Below, piece after piece: positions 25,566-34,402 of a stretch of DNA of 64,000 nt. The stretch covers positions 434,001 through 498,000 of the forward strand of contig CP065001.1 of NCBI GenBank assembly GCA_016700155.1, read 5' to 3'. Source of the stretch: Ignavibacteriales bacterium (GTDB taxonomy: Bacteria; Bacteroidota; Ignavibacteria; Ignavibacteriales; Ignavibacteriaceae). Position numbers and translations under genes: made by a program. The notes beneath the pieces are model-generated. The model worked only from the letters and a program-made list of their open reading frames with translations. It had not been told where the DNA came from and did no database searches. Numbering within the stretch: position 1 is the stretch's first letter; the number at the start of each line of letters is the position of its first letter.

Positions 25566-25953
25566 TATTCCGCACGGTTATAATGATTGAATTCAAGGTC
25601 ATTTATCAATTATAGTGCAACAGATTTCAATTAGAATTTGATAAGGGAAGATGACAAATATTAAACAGGATATTCTTTGTTGTTAACAGCTAAGTTGTTG
25701 GATTATAATAGATTAACAACCAGATAGATTTTTCTGTACCAAGTTAATGTTTTTATTGATGAAATAATTGACGACTGGTTGTTAATATTTGTTGTTTCAG
25801 ATTGGAATTGGCCTGCGGGATTTATTCATAATGAGATTGAAACTCTCCTGGAGGTTTAGCGGTAATTGGTAGCCGCAACCTTTAGGTTGCGTAAGCCCCC
25901 TGTTCACGCAGGCTGAAGCCTGCGGCTACCCAATTAAAAAATTACACGGAGAA
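25566..25953. other. 388-bp gene-free gap with two palindromic structures
   Basis: It lies between the starts of the kinase gene and the end of pckG. It holds an 11-bp perfect inverted repeat, TTAACAACCAG (25713-25723) with CTGGTTGTTAA (25775-25785), and the cruciform repeat at 25868-25930. No ORF or RNA gene was seen. The kinase promoter must lie in its left part. Confidence 0.6.
25868..25930. repeat. Cruciform repeat (GGTAGCCGCA...TGCGGCTACC)
   Basis: The outer arms GGTAGCCGCA and TGCGGCTACC are perfect 10-bp complements. Inside are GCAACC/GGTTGC (25875-25880 with 25885-25890) and GCAGGCT/AGCCTGC (25908-25914 with 25917-25923). The 63-bp unit folds as a three-way junction. It is a different family from the GTCA hairpins. 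It lies just after the 3' end of pckG and could terminate it. Confidence 0.75.
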
Positions 25954-27735
25954 TTAACTCATTAATCTCGTTTCAAGTTCATCTACTTCTTTTGAAAGTC
26001 CGGAAGGAAGACTATCCCCAAATTGTTTATAGAACTCACGGATATTTTTCACTTCATTGATCCATGCATCCCTGTTTATGGTTGTGATGGTTTTCATGTT
26101 TTCTTCACTTACATTTATTCCTGTCAGATCCAGCGAACCCTTCTTTGGTACATAACCGATTGCAGATTTATCTGCGATGTCGGCATTATCAGTTCTCTCA
26201 AATATCCATTTAAGTACGCGCATATTTTCTCCAAAGCCGGGCCAGATAAAATTTCCTTCTTTATCTTTTCTGAACCAGTTCACATAAAATATTTTTGGAA
26301 GTTTAGATTCATCATGAGTCTCACCAATGTTTATCCAGTGAGCGAAGTAATCACCCATATTATATCCGCAGAAAGGAAGCATAGCAAATGGATCGTGTCT
26401 TACTTTTCCAAAGTTCCCTTCTGCCGCCGCAGTTATTTCTGATGAAACTATTGAACCCATAAAAGTTCCATGCTGCCAGTTGAATGCCTGATAAACAAGC
26501 GGAACCATGTTTTCTCTTCTTCCGCCGAAAAGTATTGCTGATATAGGAACACCTTTAGGATCTTCCCATGATGGATCAATCACAGGGCACTGACTTGCAG
26601 GTACTGTATATCTTGAATTTGGATGAGCAGCTTTTTCCTGGCTTGAAGGACTCCACTCGTGACCAAGCCAGTTAATTAATTTTTCCGGTTTTTGTTTTGT
26701 CATTCCTTCCCACCATATATCACCGTCGGGAGTTAAAGCGACATTTGTGAAAATGGAATTTGCACTCATTGTTTCCATTGCATTGTGGTTTGTCTCCGCG
26801 GAAGTTCCGGGTGCAACACCAAAAAATCCTGCTTCAGGATTTATCGCGTAAAGTCTTCCGTCTGAACCAAATTTCATCCATGAAATATCGTCACCGACGG
26901 TTTCAACTTTCCATCCCGGTAAAGTGGGAGTTAACATTGCAAGATTTGTTTTTCCGCACGCGCTGGGGAATGCTGCCGCTATATATTTTTTAACTCCTGC
27001 TGGTGAAGTGATTCCAAGTATCAGCATATGTTCGGCAAGCCAGCCTTCTTGCTTAGCCATATATGATGCGATACGAAGTGCAAAACATTTTTTCCCGAGT
27101 AATGCATTACCGCCATATCCGCTTCCGAATGACCATATAGTTTTTTCTTCGGGGAAGTGAACAATATATTTTGTTTTGTTGCAGGGCCAGGCAACATCTT
27201 TTTGTCCGGATTGAAGCGGCGCACCGACTGAATGTAAACAGTGAACAAAATCTCCATCACCAAGAACATCTAAAACTTTTTTTCCTATACGGGTCATAAT
27301 TCTCATACTGCATACAACATAAGCGGAGTCAGTAATCTCAACGCCAATGTATGATATGTCCGAACCAAGCGGACCCATACTGAAAGGAATTACATACATT
27401 GTTCTTCCTTTCATACAGCCGTCGAATAGTCCGGTTAAAGTTTTTTTCATTGTAACCGGGTCTTCCCAGTTGTTTGTTGGTCCGGCATCTTTTTTATTTT
27501 TTGTACAGATGAAGGTTCTGTCCTCAACTCTTGCAACATCTGAAGGATCGGACTGAGCGCAGTAACTGTCAGGTCTTATTTTTTCATTTAACTTTTTGAA
27601 CGTACCACTTTCGACTAATAAACCGGCAAGATTATCATATTCTTCCTGTGAACCATCACACCAGTGGACGGCATCAGGTTTACACATTGCAGCCATTTCG
27701 TTAACCCAGTTTATAAGTTTTTTGTTTGTGGTCAT
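25954..27735 (-). CDS. pckG: Phosphoenolpyruvate carboxykinase (GTP)
   Basis: About 593 residues from the ATG at 27735, where AAAGGA stands 7 bp upstream; an earlier in-frame start at 27759 lacks this. GTP-dependent PEPCK interconverts oxaloacetate and PEP + CO2. Seen: the P-loop with reactive cysteine FPSACGKTNLAML, the metal-binding segment ETVGDDISWMKF, PEAGFFGVAPGT, and the R-rich loop FGGRRENMVP. The GTP class is recognised by these motifs and the length of about 600, unlike the 530-residue ATP class. A CGCAGTT/AACTGCG hairpin (27784-27800) lies in its leader. It links the TCA cycle to gluconeogenesis. Confidence 0.95.
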   Translation of the reverse strand: MTTNKKLINWVNEMAAMCKPDAVHWCDGSQEEYDNLAGLLVESGTFKKLNEKIRPDSYCAQSDPSDVARVEDRTFICTKNKKDAGPTNNWEDPVTMKKTLTGLFDGCMKGRTMYVIPFSMGPLGSDISYIGVEITDSAYVVCSMRIMTRIGKKVLDVLGDGDFVHCLHSVGAPLQSGQKDVAWPCNKTKYIVHFPEEKTIWSFGSGYGGNALLGKKCFALRIASYMAKQEGWLAEHMLILGITSPAGVKKYIAAAFPSACGKTNLAMLTPTLPGWKVETVGDDISWMKFGSDGRLYAINPEAGFFGVAPGTSAETNHNAMETMSANSIFTNVALTPDGDIWWEGMTKQKPEKLINWLGHEWSPSSQEKAAHPNSRYTVPASQCPVIDPSWEDPKGVPISAILFGGRRENMVPLVYQAFNWQHGTFMGSIVSSEITAAAEGNFGKVRHDPFAMLPFCGYNMGDYFAHWINIGETHDESKLPKIFYVNWFRKDKEGNFIWPGFGENMRVLKWIFERTDNADIADKSAIGYVPKKGSLDLTGINVSEENMKTITTINRDAWINEVKNIREFYKQFGDSLPSGLSKEVDELETRLMS

Positions 27736-28080
27736 AAATATTCCTTTCAGATAGAACAATATTTAGAAATAAAATAGCTACTGCGCAGTTATGAACTGCG
27801 TAATAGTTAAACTCCCTTAGTTATGTTATTAGCAGAAGATTATTTGTGATATGATTTCTTAATACGCGGGCAAAAATAAAAAATTTAGACAAGCCAGACA
27901 ATGATGATCTGTACTGAATTTATTTGTCAGGCGCAACATTATGGTGCGGATTATTACTTATTAAGAGATGAGATCTTTTGCGATTAATTCTCGTTTCGAA
28001 GATGTCTTCTTTTTACTCGAATTAAATATGTCATCTCTTAGTACATTTTTTTGTAAGTTTGTCCAACATTTTTTATTAAG
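27736..28080. other. Divergent 345-bp intergenic region with inverted repeats
   Basis: It lies between the divergent pckG and mlaE genes. CGCAGTT (27784-27790) and AACTGCG (27794-27800) form a hairpin in the pckG leader. TAAGAGATGA (27962-27971) and TCATCTCTTA (28031-28040) are a perfect 10-bp inverted pair enclosing a GAAGA/TCTTC hairpin, shortly before mlaE. No ORF or RNA gene was recognised. The second structure could regulate mlaE. Confidence 0.5.
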
Positions 28081-28854
28081 ATGATTACTTCAGTATTACA
28101 GAAAACAGGCGAGAAGACATTAAGATTCCTTGAGGAATTCGGGCAGATATCAAATCTGTTTTTCGGAATCATAAAAAGTTTCAGGATGATTCCCCGCAGC
28201 CGTTCAATTATTTTTTACCAGATGGAACACATTGGTGTAAACTCACTTCCCCTCGTACTTATCATTGCAGTGTTTACCGGTGCTGTTGCCGCATGGCAGG
28301 CTGCTTACCAGCTTGAAGGAATTGCGCCGCTTTCTTTTCTCGGAGGTGCAACAAGCCGCGCAATAATAACTGAACTTGGTCCAGTGCTGACAGGAATTGT
28401 AATTGCAGGAAGGGTCGGCGCATCAATAGCTGCGGAGCTCGGAACAATGAAAGTAACAGAACAGATTGACGCGCTTGAAACAATGGCAATAAGTCCGGTG
28501 CGTTACCTGGCAATGCCAAGATTTTTAGCATCGATTTTAATGATGCCTGTGCTGGTAATCTTTGCAAATACTATTGCGGTTATGGGTGCGTATGTTGTAT
28601 CGAATATGTCACTCGGTGTTTCGTTTGATGTATTCTTTCAATCAGTAAAAAAGTTTTTCGTTTTCTCTGATCTGATAGCCGGACTTGTAAAAACAATTTT
28701 CTTTGGAGGTGTTACATCTTTGTTAGGCTGTCATATAGGTTTTAAAACACAGGGCGGCGCGGAAGGCGTTGGACTTTCTACAATTCGTTCGTTTGTTATG
28801 TCTGCTGCACTGATTTTAATTCTTGATTATCTGTTGTGGACTTTGTTGTTTTGA
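28081..28854 (+). CDS. mlaE: MlaE-type phospholipid ABC transporter permease, orphan
   Basis: A 257-residue permease of the MlaE/YrbE family, which together with an ATPase (MlaF) and MCE-domain protein (MlaD) moves phospholipids between inner and outer membranes. Seen: the amphipathic interface helix at the N-terminus, five membrane segments, and the family motif ELGPVLTGIVIAGRVGASIAAELGTMKVTEQIDALE. Normally mlaF and mlaD follow directly. Here the next gene is on the opposite strand, so the partner genes must be elsewhere. There is no clear Shine-Dalgarno at the ATG. Confidence 0.9.
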   Translation: MITSVLQKTGEKTLRFLEEFGQISNLFFGIIKSFRMIPRSRSIIFYQMEHIGVNSLPLVLIIAVFTGAVAAWQAAYQLEGIAPLSFLGGATSRAIITELGPVLTGIVIAGRVGASIAAELGTMKVTEQIDALETMAISPVRYLAMPRFLASILMMPVLVIFANTIAVMGAYVVSNMSLGVSFDVFFQSVKKFFVFSDLIAGLVKTIFFGGVTSLLGCHIGFKTQGGAEGVGLSTIRSFVMSAALILILDYLLWTLLF

Positions 28855-28893
28855 TTTGACTATTGAGTTGCATATCCAGGTAAATCGAATCAT

Positions 28894-28990
28894 GTCATGC
28901 TGAACCTGCCCAACCGGCAGGCGGGCTTGTTTCAGCATCTGAGTGTGAAAAAATTTCTGAATAGAGACTCTGAAACAAGTTCAGAGTGAC
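28894..28990. repeat. GTCA...TGAC double-hairpin element with nested insert
   Basis: ATGCTGAA (28897-28904) pairs with TTCAGCAT (28931-28938) but is interrupted by a CCTGCC/GGCAGG hairpin. A second hairpin ACTCTGAA (28967-28974)/TTCAGAGT (28980-28987) follows. It lies between the convergent mlaE and antiporter genes and probably ends both transcripts. Confidence 0.75.
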
Positions 28991-29043
28991 AATTGATTGA
29001 GTAGGCTACATTCCCAAAACATGCGACTACCATTGTTTTCCTT

Positions 29044-31221
29044 TTATTCATCCTTACCCTTGATTATCAAAACAGAAATTTCCTTTTCAATATTTTCAAG
29101 TAGTTCATCATCAAGTGCCTGCCAGCAGTACAGACTTGAAATAAGCAGATCGTAGTTCTTAAGATTAAAAGATCTCATTTCGTTTACATTGTGAATGTTT
29201 ACGTGCTTATCTTTTTCAAAAAATATTTCTGATTTGAAATCAGCATAACTGTTAGACAAAACAGTGATCTTTGAACTATCAACAAAACTATTAAGATATT
29301 TTTTTATGAACAGGTCGCGCTTTCCATTCAGGATTATCAAAACATTTTCTGCTTTGGAAAAATTGTTATCTATAAAAACACCAACATCACATTCAGTATT
29401 CTCAAGCAACATCCTGATCTTTCCGCCGAGTTTATCTTCTGTGAAAGGAGATTTTGCACTGCCGAGTAAAAGGAAATCGAAATTTTCTTTATTTGCTGTT
29501 CGTATAATTTCGCGCTGCACTTCGTCGGTAGCTTTGTAGCGGGTTTGAATTTTAAGACCCATTTCCTCGGCGGATTTTTTTATCGGTGCAAAACTCTGAC
29601 TCTGGAAAATTGCCGCTTCATTCGGCTGTATACCCGAATCAGGAGTAAGATGCATAGCAGTAATTTCAGCATCTGTAAAGGAATCATCTTTTATTTGCCG
29701 AGCAACTTTTAAAAGTGTGCTTCCCATCTTAGGCAATCCAAATGAGAGCAGAAGCCGGAACACAGCAGTTGCCGGTTTCGCTTCCGGTGCCACACGTTTT
29801 TTGAAAATAAATTCAATCAGATCAAGTGTAGGACCTGTCATAAATGTTGTAAACAAAGCTACGATCACCAGCATCACAAAAATTTCAGATGAAAAAACTC
29901 CGAGATCATAACCAATATTTAAAACGATCAGTTGGATCAATCCTCTCGTATTTAATAATGTCCCGAGTGTAAGTGATTCTTTCCATGTAAGCCCCACGAA
30001 TCGTCCTGCTGCGGTTGATCCGCCGATTTTTCCGACAATGGCAATGATGATTAACACTGCTGTTAACATCCAGACGTGTGGATTATCAAGTAACCCAATT
30101 TGTGTTCTTAATCCTGTAAACACAAAAAACAGCGGAAGTAAAACAACAAGACTTATATCTTCAATTTTTTCAGTGATCAGTCTTTTAAAGTTTGTATTTG
30201 ACGGCATAATACTCCCCGCCATAAATGCGCCGAACAGAGCATGTATACCAAGCACTTCAGTAATAAATGATGAGATGAAAATTATCAGCATAATAAATGC
30301 AACAACTGTTTTATTTAATACTTCTTCAGAAATATATATTGAACCGAGCCGGGCAAAAAACGGACGCACGACAAATAGCATAAAGCTGATAAAACCAATT
30401 GAAAGTATAATTGTGAAAATCGCACCACCCACAGTGCCGGCTTGAACAATAGCTACGGCAGCAGCCAGCAAACACCATGCTGTCAGATCATCAATAGCGG
30501 CGGTGGTGAGTATCATCGATCCGAATGAAGATTTTAACATATCACGCTCCTGTGCTATTCTTGCAAGAACAGGAAATGCGGCAATGCTCATTGATACTCC
30601 CATAAACAATCCGAAATGAATAAATGGAACTGACTTTAGGGAGAATTCATCATAGAGCAGGTAAGCCATAATCAAACCTAACGAAAATGATGTGAGGATA
30701 CTTGTATGGCTGATTATAAGTGCTTTGTGTGCACGTTTTTTAATTACATCCATATCAAGCTCCATCCCTATTATGAACATAAAAAATATCAGTCCAAGCT
30801 GACTGAGTATATGAAGATTAGGTAGTGAACTTATCGGAAAAATAAATTTTGAAACTTCGGGCAGGTAAAGACCAAGTACAGATGAACCCAAAACTATTCC
30901 TGCTAATATTTCACCAATGACAGTCGGGATATTCAGTTTGCTGAAAATACTGCCGAATAACCTTGCTGCAAAAATGATAACAATAACCTGTAGAATTAAA
31001 ATTGCCAGCGGGTGATGAAGATTTTTAAGGAAAACTTGCAGGTAGTTTTCAATAAAGTTTTGTGAAGTTTGATTGTCGGTTACTTCAGTTGAGATATTAT
31101 CAACAGCGGTTGAACCTGATTCACTGATGGTGTGCGAGTAATAACCCAGCTCAAACAATCCCCAGATGATTATTCCGAAGACGATTACAACAAGCAGATA
31201 AAATAGTGTATTCCGGTTCAT
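29044..31221 (-). CDS. CPA2-family cation:proton antiporter with universal-stress-type C-terminus
   Basis: About 725 residues from the ATG at 31221 (a TTG three codons earlier is less likely). After one N-terminal helix and a short periplasmic segment comes a Na+/H+ exchanger domain of about 12 helices (residues 70-480). It has the KefB/CPA2 features GEILAGIVLGSSVLG, FMFIIGMELD, AAIDDLTAW (ion-binding Asp pair) and FGAFMAGSIMP. The C-terminal ~230 residues are soluble and carry a Usp-like domain (NFDFLLLGSAKSPF) in place of the RCK/TrkA-N domain of KefB. It probably handles pH or cation homeostasis at the inner membrane; whether Na+ or K+ cannot be said. Confidence 0.88.
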   Translation of the reverse strand: MNRNTLFYLLVVIVFGIIIWGLFELGYYSHTISESGSTAVDNISTEVTDNQTSQNFIENYLQVFLKNLHHPLAILILQVIVIIFAARLFGSIFSKLNIPTVIGEILAGIVLGSSVLGLYLPEVSKFIFPISSLPNLHILSQLGLIFFMFIIGMELDMDVIKKRAHKALIISHTSILTSFSLGLIMAYLLYDEFSLKSVPFIHFGLFMGVSMSIAAFPVLARIAQERDMLKSSFGSMILTTAAIDDLTAWCLLAAAVAIVQAGTVGGAIFTIILSIGFISFMLFVVRPFFARLGSIYISEEVLNKTVVAFIMLIIFISSFITEVLGIHALFGAFMAGSIMPSNTNFKRLITEKIEDISLVVLLPLFFVFTGLRTQIGLLDNPHVWMLTAVLIIIAIVGKIGGSTAAGRFVGLTWKESLTLGTLLNTRGLIQLIVLNIGYDLGVFSSEIFVMLVIVALFTTFMTGPTLDLIEFIFKKRVAPEAKPATAVFRLLLSFGLPKMGSTLLKVARQIKDDSFTDAEITAMHLTPDSGIQPNEAAIFQSQSFAPIKKSAEEMGLKIQTRYKATDEVQREIIRTANKENFDFLLLGSAKSPFTEDKLGGKIRMLLENTECDVGVFIDNNFSKAENVLIILNGKRDLFIKKYLNSFVDSSKITVLSNSYADFKSEIFFEKDKHVNIHNVNEMRSFNLKNYDLLISSLYCWQALDDELLENIEKEISVLIIKGKDE

Positions 31222-31496
31222 TGATGTCAAAGATGTTATAAAATTTTAAGCTGGATTAAGATCTATATTTTTTATTAACCGGGCATTGAATTCGCTCAGA
31301 ACAAATTAAAGTGAGTTCAATTAAGGTACAATAGAATCAAACACAATCCTGAAAAGAATTTAGTATTTCAAAAAATAAATTGACAGGGTTTGGTATATTT
31401 TCTTTAGGCACTTAACGATAATTTCTTTTCCTTTTAACTCTCGAATAATTTCCGTAAAATGGGTCGTAACTTTTAATAAAAAAGTGGGTAAAAAGG

Positions 31497-32582
31497 ATGG
31501 AAAAAATCAAATATTTGAACCAGGAAAGAAGGGGAAAAGTAGAACTGGCAGAAAACTTGGGCTTTGGAGTTTTTTTTACTGACAACATATTTGAGATGGA
31601 TTATACCCCTGATAAAGGCTGGCATAACGCAGTAATAAAACCACTTCATAATCTTTCCATGAATCCCGCAACGATGTTTATACATTATGGTCAGGCTGTT
31701 TTTGAAGGATTAAAAGCATTCAGACAGGATAACGGTGATGTAGTAATATTCAGACCCGATAAACACATTGAACGATTAAATAATTCTTCAAAAAGAGTTT
31801 GTATCCCTCCGGTTGACCAGGCATTTATTCTTGAAGCAATGACTGAACTTGTATCAATTGAAAGAGATTGGATACCAGCAAAGTTCGGTGAAGCACTATA
31901 CATACGTCCGTTTGTATTCGGAACTGATCCGGTGCTTGGTGTTAAACCATCAACAGCGTACAAACTGATAATAATGTTATCACCTGTTGGTGCTTATTAC
32001 CCTGAAGGATTTAAACCTGTTAAGATATTAGCACAGGATGATTATGTAAGAGCAGTACGCAAAGGATTAGGTGATTGCAAAACTCCCGCTAACTATGCCG
32101 CAAGTATGTTGGCCGCAGATGAAGCACGTAAAAAAGGATTCACTCAGGTATTGTGGCTTGACGGTGTTGAGCAAAAATATGTTGAAGAAGTTGGTACAAT
32201 GAATATCTTCATAAGATTTAAGAATGAAGTTGTAACACCTAAACTAACCGGAAGTATTCTGCCGGGAGTTACCAGAAGATCAGTTATTCAAATCCTGCAG
32301 GATTGGAAAATGAATGTAACCGAACGACTTGTTTCAATTGATGAAGTTGTTGAAAGTTATAAGAACGGAAACTTACTTGAAGTATTCGGAACAGGTACAG
32401 CCGCAATAATCACATCGGTTGGACGGCTGACATATAAGAACACAGAAATGGTTATGAACAATGGTGAAGCAGGTGAGTTAGCAAAAAAACTTTTTGATGA
32501 GTTAACTTCACTTCATTATGGAAAGAAAGAAGACAGGTTTAACTGGTTAGTACACGTTGAAAAAAAGGTAGTCGAAGCTTAG
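31497..32582 (+). CDS. ilvE: Branched-chain amino acid aminotransferase
   Basis: A 361-residue fold-type IV PLP enzyme, catalysing the last step of valine, leucine and isoleucine synthesis and the first of their breakdown. The Schiff-base lysine is Lys195 in GDCKTPANYAAS. Further BCAT signatures are YGQAVFEGLKAFR, YIRPFVFGTDPVLGV and EEVGTMNIF, and GTGTAAIITSVG supports cofactor phosphate binding. The length suits the type II BCAT subfamily (about 360). The Shine-Dalgarno AAAAGG precedes the ATG. The alkaline phosphatase gene begins one base after the stop. Confidence 0.92.
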   Translation: MEKIKYLNQERRGKVELAENLGFGVFFTDNIFEMDYTPDKGWHNAVIKPLHNLSMNPATMFIHYGQAVFEGLKAFRQDNGDVVIFRPDKHIERLNNSSKRVCIPPVDQAFILEAMTELVSIERDWIPAKFGEALYIRPFVFGTDPVLGVKPSTAYKLIIMLSPVGAYYPEGFKPVKILAQDDYVRAVRKGLGDCKTPANYAASMLAADEARKKGFTQVLWLDGVEQKYVEEVGTMNIFIRFKNEVVTPKLTGSILPGVTRRSVIQILQDWKMNVTERLVSIDEVVESYKNGNLLEVFGTGTAAIITSVGRLTYKNTEMVMNNGEAGELAKKLFDELTSLHYGKKEDRFNWLVHVEKKVVEA

Positions 32583-32583
32583 A

Positions 32584-33675
32584 ATGTTCAGGATTCGTTC
32601 TGTACTGATTTTTATTTTACTGCTAATCACATTAGCATTCGGAACTGAAAATAAACGCCCCATAAACATTATCTTACTTATAGGTGATGGAATGGGGCTT
32701 AATTATGTTGCCGCTTCATATAACACACTTCTTAATGATCCTTACAAAAGATTTGAGGTTGTTGGTTTATCAAATACCTGTGCTGCTGATAAACTGATCA
32801 CTGATTCCGCAGCGGGGGCAACAGCAATTGCAACCGGATATAAAACAAAAAATAAATTCATTAGTCTTGACGATCATAAAAAACAGATTGAGACTATTTT
32901 ACACGCCGCCAAAGATAAAAACTACAAAACCGGAATCGTTGTTACCAGCAGTGTTACAAATGCCACTCCGGCAGCATTTTATGCTCACGTTGATGACAGG
33001 TACTTAGAAAATGAAATTGCAAAACAGTTAACTGAATTTGATATTGATGTTGTAATCGGCGGAGGCGAAAGATTTTTTCTTCCAAGAATTGACGGTGGAA
33101 AACGCGATGATCATCTTAATCTTATAAATAAGATCAAAGAAAACGGGTATAAATATTTTAATGATATTGAATTATTCAAGAATACCAATCCCGGAAATAA
33201 ATATTATGCTTTGTTAGGTGATGAAAGCTTGTCAAAAGCAAGTGAGCGAAATTATTCTCTCGGTGATCTTACTAAGATTGCAATCAATTCTTTAAAGAAT
33301 GATGACAGCGGATTCTTTCTGATGATCGAAGGTTCGCAGATAGATTGGGAAGGTCACGATAACAAGCCGGAAGGTGTGATTGATGAGCTAAAAGATTTTA
33401 ACGCTGCAATACACGCCGCACTTGATTTTGCTGAAGAAGACGGCAACACATTAGTAATAGTAACAGCAGATCATGAAACCGGTGGACTTACAATAACGGG
33501 CGGTTCTAAAGAAGAACATAAGGTACAACTTGATTTTATATCTAAGGACCACACAGGCGGATTTGTTCCTGTTTTTGCATTCGGTCCTTCAGCCACACTC
33601 TTTAGCGGGGTTTATGAGAATAATGAAATTGGTAGGAAGATAATCAGGCTGGTTAACCCTTCGCATCAGTTTTAA
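32584..33675 (+). CDS. Alkaline phosphatase (PhoA superfamily), secreted
   Basis: A 363-residue phosphomonoesterase with a signal peptide (about 1-19, LITLAFG). Metal and active-site motifs: IGDGMG (Asp), nucleophile Ser75 in TDSAAGATA, HVDDR, IEGSQIDWEGHDN, and TADHETGG. It is somewhat shorter than E. coli PhoA (about 450 mature), like many compact bacterial forms. It hydrolyses phosphate monoesters in the periplasm. It starts one base after ilvE and so shares its transcript, although the functions are unrelated. Confidence 0.9.
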   Translation: MFRIRSVLIFILLLITLAFGTENKRPINIILLIGDGMGLNYVAASYNTLLNDPYKRFEVVGLSNTCAADKLITDSAAGATAIATGYKTKNKFISLDDHKKQIETILHAAKDKNYKTGIVVTSSVTNATPAAFYAHVDDRYLENEIAKQLTEFDIDVVIGGGERFFLPRIDGGKRDDHLNLINKIKENGYKYFNDIELFKNTNPGNKYYALLGDESLSKASERNYSLGDLTKIAINSLKNDDSGFFLMIEGSQIDWEGHDNKPEGVIDELKDFNAAIHAALDFAEEDGNTLVIVTADHETGGLTITGGSKEEHKVQLDFISKDHTGGFVPVFAFGPSATLFSGVYENNEIGRKIIRLVNPSHQF

Positions 33676-33694
33676 AAAAAAATTATCCAATCTC

Positions 33695-33744
33695 TTGACA
33701 AGTGCTCAAGTGTTCACTATATTTGAAGTGAACAAATGAGCACT
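33695..33744 (+). promoter_or_regulatory. lexA promoter overlapped by nested palindromic operator
   Basis: A near-perfect sigma70 promoter: TTGACA (33695-33700), 17-bp spacer, TATATT (33718-33723). Over it lie two nested inverted repeats: TGTTCACT (33711-33718) with AGTGAACA (33727-33734), and AGTGCTCA (33701-33708) with TGAGCACT (33737-33744). They cover the -10 and start site, as expected for LexA self-repression. The predicted transcript start (about 33730) is only a few bases before the ATG at 33736, so the mRNA may be almost leaderless. Confidence 0.75.
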
Positions 33745-34392
33745 AAAATGAAAACAGACTTAACAGAAAAACAACAACAGATCCTTGATTTTATAGAACA
33801 GTTCAGGGATTTGAACGGTTACCCGCCAACCTTACGTGAAATCGGTAAACACTTTCAGATCGCTTCAACCTTCGGTGTTAAGCGCCACCTTGATGCTCTT
33901 GCAAAAAAAGGTGCACTTACAGTCGAGAGTAACGCCAGCCGGGGAATAGCACTTGTAAGGAATTCGAACAAAACAGAGACCAACTATTCGGAGAATGAAA
34001 ACTTTCACCGCATTCCTATTGTTGGTCGTGTTGCCGCAGGTTATCCCGTACTTGCAATCGAAAACATTGAGGGAAGTGTAAACATCGATACTTCATTTCT
34101 AAAGCGCGCTGAAAATTGTTTCGCGCTTCGAGTAAAAGGTGATAGTATGATTAACGCCGGGATTCATGAAGGTGATATAATTATAATTTCCCCGCAGAAC
34201 AATGCTAACAATGGTGAAATAGTTGTTGCTCTTGTTGATGATGATGCAACAGTCAAACGATATGAAAAAACTAAAGACAACCGTATAATCCTTATTCCTG
34301 AAAACGAAAATTATTCAAACATAATAGTTACAGAAGAGAACAATTTCACTTTGCTCGGTAAAGTTGTTGGTGTTCTTCGCTGGTTAAATTAA
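33736..34392 (+). CDS. lexA: LexA repressor
   Basis: A 218-residue SOS repressor. The N-terminal winged helix (about 8-72) contains LTEKQQQILDFIEQF and GYPPTLREIGKHFQI with recognition helix STFGVKRHLDAL. The C-terminal S24 autoprotease has the Ala101-Gly102 cleavage site in GRVAAGYP, Ser137 in KGDSM and Lys174 in ATVKRY, with the same Ser-Lys spacing as E. coli LexA. The start may be 33736 or the ATG at 33748, which would lie beyond the operator. It heads a cluster with two small genes downstream. A palindromic operator overlaps its own promoter, so it is likely autoregulated. Confidence 0.95.
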   Translation: MSTKMKTDLTEKQQQILDFIEQFRDLNGYPPTLREIGKHFQIASTFGVKRHLDALAKKGALTVESNASRGIALVRNSNKTETNYSENENFHRIPIVGRVAAGYPVLAIENIEGSVNIDTSFLKRAENCFALRVKGDSMINAGIHEGDIIIISPQNNANNGEIVVALVDDDATVKRYEKTKDNRIILIPENENYSNIIVTEENNFTLLGKVVGVLRWLN

Positions 34393-34402
34393 AGGAGATT
34401 TT

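Noticed and set aside
28274..28567. Minus-strand ORF of 97 codons inside mlaE
   Set aside because: Antisense shadow of a clear permease gene, low-complexity Leu/Gln-rich translation.
31380..31399. TTGACA...TATATT as an ilvE promoter
   Set aside because: The spacing between the two boxes is only 8 bp, far from the required 16-18.
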